Positions 1-11,335 of a DNA stretch of 64,000 nucleotides are shown piece after piece. The DNA is taken from the NCBI GenBank assembly GCA_027563935.2, contig CM050447.1, forward strand, positions 78,229,461 through 78,293,460, given 5' to 3'. Every line of letters starts with the position of its first letter. Position 1 is the first letter of the stretch. The DNA is from Costus lasius (Eukaryota; Streptophyta; Magnoliopsida; Zingiberales; Costaceae). A model generated the notes under the pieces. That model saw only the letters and a list, made by a program, of their open reading frames with translations, did not search any database and was not told the DNA's origin. Made by a program: the position numbers and the translations under genes.

Positions 1-1094
1 AGCCTAGATTTAACATGAAATAGCTATGAAAATTACTATCAAAATGCAAGGCATCAACCGTGCGTTGAACGAATGACCGTTCGTTCCATTTGAAATCGGG
101 TCGCCACCCGAATTTTGCCCGCCTCCTATTTTGGTTAGCTGGGCTTAGGAGTTTATTTGGGCTAGCACGCCCAATTCTTGGCCCAAAGGCCTAACACTAG
201 AGACTATCATAAGAGAGCCCTCTTAGTTATAGACGACCCTTCCCAGGATTCTGACCCTCAGGAAAACAACAACTTACTCAACCTTAAATTTGGTTGACTT
301 TCTTGTCCAGCCTTCCCTTGTAATATAAATGTGAATGAAAACGCCTTGATGCTTCGGATGATGCTTGACCCTAAGACCAATGAAGGATGAAGCTTCAAAT
401 TCACCATGGCAAGAGTCCAAATGGTCAAAAGTCAAGGTATTTAAAAGACTAGTAAACATGAGGAGAAGTTAGTAAATTGATAAATAACTATTGAAGACTC
501 AATGGTTAACATGAACTACCTGTCTTGCACAAATAAGCTAACCCTTTCTCCCTTTCTCTCTTTCCCTCTATTTTCTCCTATAGTGAGTGCGTAACCTTCC
601 TCTCCTTGACTCAACACCTCAAGCAACTTCTTCTAGAACACAAAGCTCCTTTCTCTCCTTCTCGAAAGCCTCGAAGGTTCATGTCTCTTCAATGTCTTCA
701 AGCACAAGTCTCACCTCCTCTTCAAGCCACCAACTTGAAGAAGTACCTCGCACTCTCATCAAGCCCCAATGCTAAGCTCAAGTTTGTGTTGTTTTCTTTT
801 CTTTCCTGATGATGTAATTTTCTTGTAGCTTGTAATGTTTATGTAGTTTCCTTAGTAGCCATGTAAATGGACAGCTTGGATGAACATCCTCTCCTTTAGG
901 ACTTGTGTTGTAATATTGTGCAATGTTTCTAGTCTAAATCTATGCGAACTTGAAGTTTCTATCGTCAAGGGTAACATCCTCTTCCTTCTCTTAAGTAGTT
1001 CTTTACAGTTTTATTCTTTAAATTAGCCTTTGTTTCATTTTGTTTTCTTATTGATGGTCACATAAGTAGGTGCATATCTCAGCTTAGTGTAGAT

Positions 1095-1187
<93 letters not shown>

Positions 1188-2093
1188 AATAATTAAAAGT
1201 TGGTTCAAAATATATAACTTAATTGGAAGGTTCAAAATAATCTCATAGATTTATCCTTACGAACTATAATTTGGCATTCTACACCAAGATTCAGTTGAGT
1301 GTTGCAATCTCTACTAGCAATTAAAATAAAAAAGTATACATATAACCTTTTCCAATATGATTAATAAAAAAACATTTTTGAAAATCGCAAGGACAAAAGA
1401 AAAGAAAAAGAGAAATATTTTCTCTCTTTTGTATGTATCAAATGATAAAAAAAAATGTTTATATCTAATAGGAGAAACTATTCTTCCTAAAACTTCTCCA
1501 TTATTAGTTTTTTTTTAATAAAAAATGTACTAACTTTAAACAAAAAAGTTTCATGAAGTAACCATAGGGTGTATTTATAAATTTTAATTCTTTGTTAAAA
1601 AAAACATCCCACACTCTTATAGGAACATCAATTTGTTTTAGGCTTGGAGCTATTATCAAAAACATATTGACACTCTTATCCTCATTAATTTAAAAATATT
1701 AATATATCTGATTTACTTCCCCATAACTTTTGGTCCTGGAATTCCACATTGCAATTCACAACTAAAATGACACAATTTTGCTCCATTGGGAAAAATGGAG
1801 TTCAAACAATTTGTGAGTTACAAAAAAACTCATGCCTCACTTATGATGCTTTTGAAACCACTATCATTCCTCTCAAGAAGTACCAAAAAAAGTCAACGCC
1901 ATCTCGACACACAGACACACCGACACAAAAAGAAGGCTAAATCATTACCCGGGCCTCACTAATGAAGCTTGTGAAATCAACGCCTGTCTCTCTCTCAAAA
2001 AAAGTCAACACATCAGTTCTATGAACAACACCAAGAACATTGTAAAAAGAATTAAAATTATTACTATCAGGCCTTCCATGTCAACGACTGCAA
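1..2093. other. Intergenic DNA, no gene supported
   Basis: AT-rich DNA with only short open frames that lack recognisable domains or plausible exon structure. A pyrimidine-rich stretch near 540-780 gives small frames that are compositional. The only clear structure is the compound microsatellite at 1098-1184. The segment near 85-130 (a GGGTCGCCACCC-type motif) resembles motifs seen in some degraded LTR elements, but I cannot support an element here. Confidence 0.6.
1098..1184. repeat. Compound microsatellite (CT)n-(AT)n
   Basis: About 50 bp of nearly pure CT dinucleotides, with one interruption, run directly into about 36 bp of AT dinucleotides. It produces spurious Arg/Glu-rich and Tyr/Ile-rich frames that are not genes. 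Confidence 0.97.
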
Positions 2094-4274
2094 TTAAAAT
2101 TTAATGCGCAGTTCTGAATTGAAAGTTGATCTATGGGAGCCGCTGTGGTGAGCAAAAAGGTCCCTTGATGGGTAAATATCAGCACTCACCTTCAATGACC
2201 GTAGCAATTGCGCTTTGACATTGCTTAGTGCCAGTAGAACACTCTGCACATTGTCCCTCATCTCAGGTTTGCCCACCTCTGAATCAGGGAGATTGCTAAC
2301 TGGAACAAGTGCCAGCATGTTGTCTTCAGATTCACAATCCTGGCCTGATGATTCGTGTCTGCGTTCCAGATGAACAAGTTCAACAAAGATTACACTGGAA
2401 AACAGATACTAGTCATAGCTGCTAAGACAAACTGGTTGCATTAACAAAAAGCAGTTTTGATTCTGCCAATAGGATAATTTTTGTTTAATTAAATAGCTTT
2501 GTCCAGTAAGAACTGGTTAATAGAAAAGTTTCATGTAGTAAACACTACTAGTAGTTCACTACATCATTGCTAAAGTCTCAGGATGTATATCAAGATGCTT
2601 CATGAATGCAATCCTCTCTAAGAAATTATTCCTCAATTGACCAATAGTGTTAATCGATTACTGTTAATCAAGTAGACCATCTTTTTATTTTAAGTTTATC
2701 CGAAACAATAACCAAAGATGGATTCCAGCCAGTTGTTCAATCTGGGAATACTATATTTGTCATCCCTTGAACAGATACAAATTCTTCAAACCAAACAAGT
2801 TCAAAGCATACATCCATTGGATCATCACTCATCAGGACATTTTAAAAAGCAACAAAAATTTTCCAGAAACTTTATAGTAAGTATGCTAGAGGATTTGATT
2901 TGCTTTGGTTTTACTCCAAGTGGAATTCAGAATTTTCAGATTAGTTCAAATAGATATATGGTCATCCAGATTTGCGATGAACACTAACTATTTTCTGGTA
3001 AGAACAGTCTAAATCTTCCTGTACCACTCAGGAACGATGATGATTGATTATAATGTTGATCAATGATTATTGAGGTACTGAAATATATGGAAAATATCAT
3101 ATTCATGAAGTGCACACTTGCTTTTTTTTTCATTATAAAAAATCTGCAAAAGTGCACAATAGCAGAAATATGCATTAGAGGTCATCATAAATAACGGGCC
3201 CATAAAGCCAAATTTCTGCAAAGTCTTCAAATTTAGTGTAGTGAAGTCTTCAAATTCCTGCAAAGTAGTAACAGTACTAACGCTAATGTCTCTATTACAC
3301 AATCCTATATTTCATTAACTAGGACAGCAAAAGGGTGTGCTTATAGCCATACCATTTCATAATTTATAATAGAAATAAAATTACAAAATAGTTTTTTATT
3401 TATTTATGCAAAAAGTTGTGTGACATGTCTATATAAAATAGTTGTATGTATGTATGTATCTAGGAAAAAGAATGCAAGCTTATAATCAAGTGAGAGCTTA
3501 TCCAGCAAAAAATACCTCAAATCGCTAATATCCCCTTCTTCAGGACTAAAACCTTTATCTTTACTTTTTTTAGGGGCTTCCTTATACTTAGAGTTAGCAG
3601 TTTCTGTTGAAGTCCAGCTCTCTTCTAGAGAAACTTGTTGATGAGCTGATTCCCCTGGTGAAGCCTCAGGAATGTCCTCTGATTCAGAATAGGTACACAC
3701 CATCCTTTTACCATCTTCTCGGAGACCACGTTGTCCGACATCGCTAGTCACTGAACCAGACGTTTCCCCTTCTAATGCCTGCTGCCCCGAAAACCACTGT
3801 GAGGATGAAGAACTAACAGAACTCAAGGGCATTTCCATTTGATCCCAGAGACCATCCGAAGCCTTGAGAGATTCCAGTTTCTTTATAGCACGCTTGAGCC
3901 TCTTTTGAGCCCTGTCTCTGCATTTGATCTCCTCAGCAAGCTTCCCCTCCAACTCCTGCAGCTGCTGAAGCAAAAAATGTTAGAGCATAATAAAGGGATT
4001 TGCCATTGTTGTTAGAGAAATAACAGATACCCTTTTGGCCAGCTTGTCTGCTTCTCCCTTGGCAGTCCTGGAAGCCACTCTTTCAGCCAGCAGCCTCCCT
4101 CGCAAACAGTCGATAGTCCTCAACTTGTCATCTTCCAGTTCCTCCATCACATTTCTCCTGATACCAAAAGACGGCCACGGTCATAGCACTAGAATCAAAT
4201 ATATCCTGAAAACTTGAAAGAGTGCGCGAGCAGAAGCCTTTCAGCTACCTGCATTGCCTGTTTGAAGCAAGCAT
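2094..4274 (-). CDS. Plant coiled-coil protein of unknown function, four exons
   Basis: Function unknown. Four exons join in frame with GT-AG borders: 4274-4249 (26 nt), 4157-4031, 3964-3516 and 2358-2094, giving a 288-aa protein. The start is chosen because the tiny first exon (MLASNRQC) splices so that residues 9-15 read RRNVMEE, a start I recall from plant homologues. Residues ~12-80 are charged and heptad-like (EELEDDKL, AERVASRTAK, KCRDRAQKRLKRAIKKLESL), so a coiled coil is likely. Residues ~90-195 are Ser/Glu-rich and probably disordered. Residues 215-224 (MLALVPVSNL) and a helical tail follow; the LALVPVS motif is, from memory, shared by this family. There is no signal peptide or membrane segment. 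The intron between the last two exons is 1.16 kb. Splice sites are inferred, not tested. Confidence 0.82.
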
Positions 4275-4318
4275 TTCTTTTTATCAGTCTTTGATCCTGC
4301 CTCGTCTTTATTGAGAGG

Positions 4319-4324
4319 TTTATA
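4319..4324 (-). promoter_or_regulatory. Possible TATA box of the coiled-coil gene
   Basis: TATAAA on the minus strand, 45 bp upstream of the proposed ATG at 4274. This spacing would leave a very short 5' leader. Position and motif are seen; function is inferred. Confidence 0.35.
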
Positions 4325-6217
4325 GCAGTAAATTGGGCAGACTACTCTTCACAGAATTCCCAACCGTGAAAGGCAATGCGGGAGGCAGAGAGCAATTAAT
4401 AGCAGAGGTCGGTACAGTAGGCCTGTGAGCTTTTCCCCTGCCTACTTGTGTCTTTTACTCATCCACTCTCACGATGGGACCAGAGTATTAAAGAACTACA
4501 ATGTCCTTGCGCTTTACAGGACAAACCAAGAGTTGGTATTTTTCTGGATCACAAGCACAACAAACTCATATGCCATCATACATTAATTGGGTTTAGCAGA
4601 ATCCTTTGGAGAAGCCAAAATTAATTTCGACTCTCATCATGATTTGTAGGTCACTGGTCAGGCATTTGATTGATAGAACCTCTTTTTTTCTGAAAATTCC
4701 AAAACTTTCTCATCGCGTCATCTCTAGCTTATTAAATAAATATGTGCAGACAAATGAAATAAAGATTTTTTTATTTTAGTAGATTCTTCAATAATCTTGA
4801 AACGAAAAAAAAAATGAATGGCAGATTCATCATCACCAAACCAGAGAAGCAACATCTCCAGAATAAGAAATAGTAGTACCTTGCATGGCAATTTTCATCA
4901 TCAGCCAGGCCCAAGCATCTACAGCCATATGATAATCTCCACTAGTGTCATCAGCCCTATCAGATTATTTTGGAGAAATTTTTTCACTTTCACCATCCAA
5001 TCGTCTTCAGTCTAGTAGGATATATCAAAATGCTCGGTATACTCAATGACAGTAGGCATAAAAATAAGGTGTTGGCAAACGAGGCCATATACAGCTCCTG
5101 TTTGATCTAGCCCAAGTGACAGACACGGGCAGTAGGCGAATCATGATTAGTATTATTGTGGATGAGAATCTCACTTTACTGGCTTAGCTTGCGGTTGAAG
5201 CATAGGGGCCACACACTAATAGGAATGCCATGTTTCTACTCAAGAAAACCTCCATTGACGACACCAGCTCATACAATCTTTCTTCCGCAGTCCCTTTGGT
5301 ATGGTGTCATGCAATGGAGTTGCAGGAACCAGTGCTGCCTAAAACTGGACGTTTGGATCTAGTGGATCAGAATGACTGCGACATGTAGAGCACTGCCAAA
5401 TTGCGTAAGTAGACTAGTGATAAAACAAGGCATGGGACAATGGGGAGGCTTTCTCCTCCGTTCACGGGTGGGGAGTAGTCAGACATTACACGTGAGTCTT
5501 GCTAAATGATTCTGCTATTCAAGTTCATGCACGGGAAGGAATCACCAAACGTAACAATGCAAGATATGCAAAGAACTATAAGTATTCTTTTGTTTTCGCT
5601 TGAAGTAGTTGTGCAGGAAAACAGAAAGCCTAATGAAGGGCTAACCTATATGAATCTAAGGAGAAACTTGTGCAAAACGTCGCTGGCTTTCTGAATTCAA
5701 TTGGTTCCTAATCCCCTTATAGTTCCTGCCTGATCACTCTAATTTCTTTGGTTCCTACTTGCTAAATCCAGTTAGTCTCAGGGCGGAATCTTTAAACTAA
5801 TTTGAGAGCAGATTGCTCAAGTTCAGCGCCGCCCGGCATCCTCGCTTGTCCATCGAGCATTGTAGCCGCTGAGGACAAGTATTCATCATCGACAGTCGTG
5901 CAAGATTTATTTACTACAATTACTTTCATGTACCTCCGGATCGGTGACACCGAAACCACCCGTGCTTCTCGGTCATTTCGACAAACAGCTGTCGGGCATG
6001 CAGCATGAAATTTGAAATGAAAATTCTAAAAAAAATAATAAAAAAAAGAAATTTGAAATGAGAGCTAAAGAAGAAAAAGTAGAATAGGTGGATGTCCGGT
6101 GCCAGTTAAATGTCGTTAGATTTAGGTGGAGAGAAACGTACGGCTCCGATTGGAGTAAAGTAGGATCCCACGATATTCACGCAATGTGGAGCATGGGTCT
6201 ACCGTCAGAAGTCAATC

Positions 6218-6317
6218 TTAAATCTATTAAACAAGAAAAATATGCAAAGAGCTATCGCATTCAATAAAAACACGTATGACTGAATAAGCAATATTAAATC
6301 TATTAAACAAGAAAAAT
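6218..6317. repeat. 24-bp direct repeat flanking 52 bp
   Basis: The string TTAAATCTATTAAACAAGAA and its following AAAT occur at 6218-6241 and again at 6294-6317. The copies are identical. It could be a local duplication or the footprint of a small insertion. Confidence 0.8.
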
Positions 6318-6985
6318 CAAACATTCAAAACAAAAAAATAGTGCCCGAGTCCTGATAATGCATTTAAGCTAGATGATACATAGTAATGATCACAAAATAT
6401 CTCGAGAAATATATCCAAAAGATGGGATATTATAGATCTATGAAAGGAGAGGACAATTCCTAAAACTTTCTCACCAAAATTGTGAAGAAATCCGTCCGAT
6501 CCAACCCTATATCGACACTTTTGCTCGTCTTTTGCCCTAGTCATCGCCAAGCAAAAGTTTGAACTCGAAAACCGCCAAAAATCTTTCTTTTATGCTTAGA
6601 TCTCTTCTCCACCAAGTTGGGAAGGTTCATGTAAAGTTTTCCCAAATTCTGTCTTCAAAATCATCCAAAAATGGGCAAGAAATGGGAGGAAGATCAAGTC
6701 TAGCAGAACCAGACATGGCCATACATGAATGCACAGCCTAGCCATGCATGCATCGGTGTAGAGATGAGTTCGTCAGCTGAGAAGATCATGGCTATACATG
6801 GATGCACAAGCTGGTCATGTTTACGGTAGAGAACTCTATTTCGCCTCAAATTTGATGTGTGATCGTGTTATAACATAAGAAATTATCTCATAATCTTGAA
6901 TCTCTCAGAAATTCTTAAAATAATGAAGATTCTAAACAATATAAAAAATATGATCTAAAATATAACCAAAAGCAAGAAATTAAGT

Positions 6986-7009
6986 CTCTCTCTCTATATA
7001 TATATAATA
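6986..7009. repeat. Short (CT)n-(AT)n microsatellite
   Basis: About ten CT/TC bases run into an AT dinucleotide tract, the same compound type as at 1098-1184. Confidence 0.85.
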
Positions 7010-7629
7010 GGCTCAAAATCCAATGTAAATGTGAGACATCATAGTGTCCTAGGGTGATCAGTGTAGATCGATTAGAATTATCTAGTATTTATCACATTTG
7101 GTTGCAGAAGGAGCTAATAGCATGCCTCATGTTTAGTATTTCAAAAGAGAATTTCGTGAGCATTCATGGTTGCCATAGGAATATCGGGAGCTTGGCGTTG
7201 CTCCATATAATGTGGAGTTGGCTCTCTCTAAGAGGGTTATAGACGTGACACCCTCTTCTTTGCCATACTCTTCTTAGGACCCATGATGATCTAGCAAGAA
7301 CAACGAAGAAAAATAAAATGGATGTTGAAGTTGAGCTTTGGAATACTAGTGGTAGGAGAAGCTTACTACAGGTGGCAATGTTTATATGTGTTCAATAGAA
7401 TGCTCGCTTGAGGATAGTTCACCAAAAAAGTTAGAGGATCTAGGGCAAATTCACACGCTGTCCTAGAGTAAAGCACTTTGACTAAGCTGATAAGAGCTGC
7501 TGAAGAGTGCCAGAAGTCACAAGGAGTTGCTGGAGTTCACTCGGAATCGAAGAAGACATAGAGGAGGAGAGAAAATTGGTGATCTAAGGCGATTGCGGTT
7601 ATAGTCGGATAGATTTACGGTTGTCAACT

Positions 7630-7990
7630 TCATCATGGTCTCGACATGGAGTAATATGTGAAATCATGCTCCTATCATCACGGTCATCAAGTTGATTATG
7701 GGTCGACCGTGATTCTTTGTATAACAAATTGAAAATTCTGTCATTGCTGTGAAGTACATTAGGGCTCATGAATCAATCTATGCAAACTTGAAAAATTTTT
7801 CATGGTTGTGAATCTTGTCACGGCCTAGCTGTGAAACATTATGTGGCAAACTAGAATTCTGTCATAGCTATAAATTTGATCATGATTCAGTCGTGAACCT
7901 CTATGTACAAAATTTTTGAAGTTGCATAATCTTCATTACGTCTATGATGCTAGTCACGATCTAGCCGTAATAGTCCTTGAAGCTTCCAAA
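7630..7990 (-). repeat. Decayed palindrome array of the relic
   Basis: Units such as TCACGGTC...GACCGTGA, TCACGGCCTAGCTGTGA and TCACGATCTAGCCGTAA recur near 7678, 7743, 7799, 7863 and 7933, about 60-70 bp apart. Each unit is an imperfect inverted repeat. The array lies directly after the TTGGGAGGCAACC motif, as in the younger elements. Confidence 0.65.
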
Positions 7991-8220
7991 CTTCATTTTT
8001 CCTCCCTTGACTTCTTCTAAGGTGTTCCTACAATGAAAATAAAGCAAAATTATTAGAATTTTAACACAAAATAAATGACATTAAATTAATCAAAAAGTTA
8101 TACATAAGAAACTGATTAAAAATACTTAGGTTGCCTCCCAAGCAGCACTTGCTTATGGTCAATAGCTCAACCACTTTATTTAATCAGAGTGTAGAGTGTG
8201 AGTCAGAGAGGGCTTGAGTG

Positions 8221-8282
8221 ACTCCTCTTTCTATCATGTTGCTTTGGTGGTACTCCTCTTTCTATCATGTTGCTTTGGTGGT
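8221..8282. repeat. 31-bp tandem duplication
   Basis: A 31-bp unit beginning ACTCCTCTTTCTATCATG is present twice in tandem without differences, inside the post-integrase part of the relic. Being identical, it is younger than the surrounding decayed sequence. Confidence 0.9.
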
Positions 8283-8589
8283 ACTGTTTTAGTCTTTGGC
8301 AATTAATTTTAAATTTTCTAGTATTTTCACTCCAAATCTAAATTCCTCTACAAGGGTAAACTTTTTGAACTAGAAAAGGGACAAACCATCTTGTTTTGAG
8401 CTTTCATGGAAAAAGCTTCAACCTTGAGTTGAATAGAAGCACTTAGTCTCCCTCTTGAAATTTCCTTTTTGAGATGCGTTGATCATGTCATCTTTTGGTT
8501 CATTCCTTATGGATCATAGTATTTTTATAATCAAAGTTATGTATCTCGTCTAGTGCATTCAATTGAAACTTTCTTTTCCTTTTAGCATT

Positions 8590-9125
8590 CTTCAAGTCAT
8601 AATTTAGCACCTTGACCATCTAGTACACCATGGGCTCAGTTCCATTAGTAAGTGACAAGACTTACCATAGATCAATTGGAATAGAGACATACGTATAGGG
8701 GTTTTATATGTTATCTTGGAGGTTGAGAGAGCATCATAGAGTTTGAGTGTCCAATCCTTTCTTGAGTTTGCCACGATCCTCTTTAGCATTCTTTTAATCT
8801 CTTTGTTAAAAAATTTGACTTGACCGCTTGTTTATTGATGATATGGCATCACAATTTTATGTGTCACTCCATATTTCTTCAAAAGAGAAGCAAATTTATG
8901 CTCAATAAAGTGTGAACCTCTATCACTTATAAGAATTATCGGGACTCCAAATCTTGAAAATTTTATTTTCTTGTGCATTTTATCACAACTCTAGAGTCAT
9001 TGGTACCTTTAGCTAAGGCTTCTACTCATTTTGAGATATAATCTACTAAAACCAAAATATATTTGTTTTCACAAGATATAGGAAAAGGGTCCATGAAGTC
9101 TATACCTCATATATTAAATATATTT
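8590..9125 (-). pseudogene. Integrase core fragment, broken
   Basis: Minus-strand translation in shifting frames shows VDYISK-VEALAK, a DSRVV segment, SRKDW and LIYGKSCHL, which align with the integrase of element C (49421-48663: [36 protein letters not shown]). At least six stops or frameshifts break it. It is non-functional. Family membership comes from the comparison within this window. Confidence 0.8.
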
Positions 9126-9165
9126 TTTCTTGAACTTTTAATCATTTTTCTCCTTAAATTTAACC

Positions 9166-11135
9166 ATGTACAATAATAATAGAACTTATGATGAATATTG
9201 TAGAACTCAAGTCAATTCTTTCCAAAATCATAGGATATATATACCTAAGAATTTTTGTATTTTCTTTATAAAATTTTAGTAATTTTTCTTAAATTTAACC
9301 ATGTACAATTATGGTAGAATTTAGGATGGGTATCATAGAACTTGAGTCAATTCTTTCTAAATTTTTTTTTTAAAAAAAACTTATGAAAAAAGATTTGATA
9401 TCTACCTAAGAATTTTAATGATTTTTTTTTCTAAATTTTTAATAATTGTTTTCTAAATTTACCATAAACAATTATGGTAAAACTTTGGATGAGTATTGCA
9501 TAACTTAGTAAATTCTTTCCAAAATCATATCAAACTTATGGGAATGATGTAGTATATATACGTAAGAATTTTATTTTTTTATGAAATTTTAATATTTTTT
9601 TCTTAAGTTTATCATGTATAATTACAGTAGAATTTAGGATGAGTATCGAAGAACTTGAGTCAATTCTTTCTAAAATCATGAAATACATATGAAAAATGTT
9701 GTAGCATATTTACCTAAGAATTTTAGTAATTTAAAAAAAAATAATTATTTAGTAGAACTTAGGATGTGTATCATAGAACTTAAGTCAATTATTTTCAAAA
9801 TTATATAAAACTTATGGAAATAATGTAGCATGTCTGAGTAATAATTTTAGTGATTTTTCTGAAATTTTTAATCATTTATTTTTAAATTTTAACCATGTAC
9901 AATTATGGTAGAATTTAGGATGAGTATCTTAGAACTTGAGTTAATTCTTTCCAAAAATCATGTAAAACTTATGCAAATAATACAAAATATGTACATGAGG
10001 ATTTTAGTTTTTTTTTTATGAATTTTTAATAATTTTCCCTTAAATTTAACAATACATAATTATGGTAGACCTTAGGATGGGTATTGTAGAACTTGAGTTA
10101 ATTCTTTCCAAAAATCATGTAAAACTTATGAAAATAATACAAAATATGTATATGAGGATTTTATTTTTTTTTATGAATTTTTAATAATTTTTCCCTTAAA
10201 TTTAACAATACATAATTATGGTAGACCTTAGGATGGGTATTGTAGAACTTGAGTCAATTCTTTCCAAAATTATCTAAAACTTATGAAAATGATGTGTGAT
10301 ATCTACCTAAGAATTTTAGTAATTTATTTTAACTTTTAATATTTTGTTTCTTAAATTTAACCATGTACAATTATGATAGAACTTAGGATGAGAATCATAT
10401 AACTTGAGTCAATTCTTTTCAAAATTATTATAAAAATAATATAGAATACATACCTAAGAATTTTAGTTATTTTTTCTAAATTTTTGATAATTTTGTTCCT
10501 TAAATTACCATGTACAATTATGATAGAACTTAGGATGGTTATGTAGAACTTGTGTTAATTATTTCCAAAATCAATGTTAAATTTATGGGAAATAATGTAG
10601 AATGTCTACCTAAGAATTTTAGTGATTTTTTTTTTCTGAATTTTTAATTTTTTTCCCTTAAATTTTACCATGCATAATTATGGTAGAACTTAAGATGGGT
10701 ATTGTGCAACTTGAGTTAATTCTTTCCAAAATCATATAACATAGAAATAATGTAGGATATCTTCCTAAGAGTTTTAGTAATATTTTCTAAATTTTTATTT
10801 TTTTTCTTAGTAACATAGAGCTTATGATGGTTATAGTAGATCTCGAGTCAATTCTTTTTAAAATCCTATAAAACTTATGAAAATGATATAGTATATATTC
10901 CTAAGAAGTTTAATAATTTTTTATGAATTTCTAATAATTTATTTCTTTAAATTTAACCATGTACAATTATGATATAACTTAGGATAGTTATTATAGAACT
11001 TGAGTTAATTATTTTCGAAATTATATATAACTCATCTAGGATACCTAAGAATTAATAATTTTTGATAATTTTTTTGTTAAATTTAACAATATATAATTAA
11101 GGTAGAACATAAGATGGGTATCGTGGAACTTAAGT

Positions 11136-11186
<51 letters not shown>

Positions 11187-11335
11187 ATTTTTATAAATTT
11201 TTTCTTAAATTTAATGATCTACAATTAAGGTAATACTTAGAATGGGTATAGTAGAACTTAAGTTGATTCTTTCCAAAATCAGGAAATGATGTAGAATATC
11301 TATCTAAGAATTTTAGTGAGTTGTTTATGATGTGT
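9166..11335. repeat. AT-rich tandem array, ~150-bp unit, about 14-15 copies
   Basis: A degenerate unit recurs with a period of roughly 130-160 bp. It contains a core of the type ACCATGTACAATTATGGTAG, followed by AACTTAGGATGGGTAT, CTTGAGTCAATTCTTTCC, AAAACTTATG and CCTAAGAATTTTAGT. Core starts are near 9170, 9298, 9460, 9612, 9745, 9890, 10049, 10203, 10358, 10508, 10665, 10810, 10956, 11083 and 11212. Copies differ by substitutions and small indels. No coding potential. The array starts where the Athila-like relic stops. Confidence 0.92.
11139..11182. repeat. (AT)n microsatellite inside the tandem array
   Basis: About 22 AT dinucleotides interrupt one unit of the ~150-bp array, replacing part of its sequence. 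Confidence 0.95.

Larger units (their letters stand above)
4330..7559. other. Intergenic DNA between coiled-coil gene and Athila-like relic
   Basis: No gene supported. A slightly GC-richer patch at 5815-6005 gives short frames on both strands but no recognisable domain. A 24-bp direct repeat (6218-6317) and a short CT/AT microsatellite (6986-7009) are the only clear structures. Confidence 0.55.
7560..9165 (-). mobile_element. Degenerate Athila-like LTR retrotransposon relic
   Basis: Read on the minus strand, the relic holds a broken integrase core (about 9125-8590), an integrase C-terminal/linker region, then the post-pol motif of this lineage at 8175-8128 (a GGTTGAGC...GACC-type stem followed by TTGGGAGGCAACC), then an array of decayed palindromes (7990-7630). 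The order matches elements B and C in this window. No LTR is visible, and the 5' side is cut off where the AT-rich tandem array begins at about 9166. Many stops and frameshifts show that it is old. Confidence 0.8.

Noticed and set aside
1035..1235. Arg/Glu- and Tyr/Ile-rich frames over microsatellites (also at 18759-18941 and 61909-62245)
   Set aside because: Pure dinucleotide translation artefacts.
5802..6008. Small coding exon in a GC-richer patch
   Set aside because: Frames on both strands lack recognisable motifs and splice partners.
9166..11335. CRISPR-like array
   Set aside because: The ~150-bp units are wholly repeated without unique spacers, in a plant genome; this is a minisatellite.
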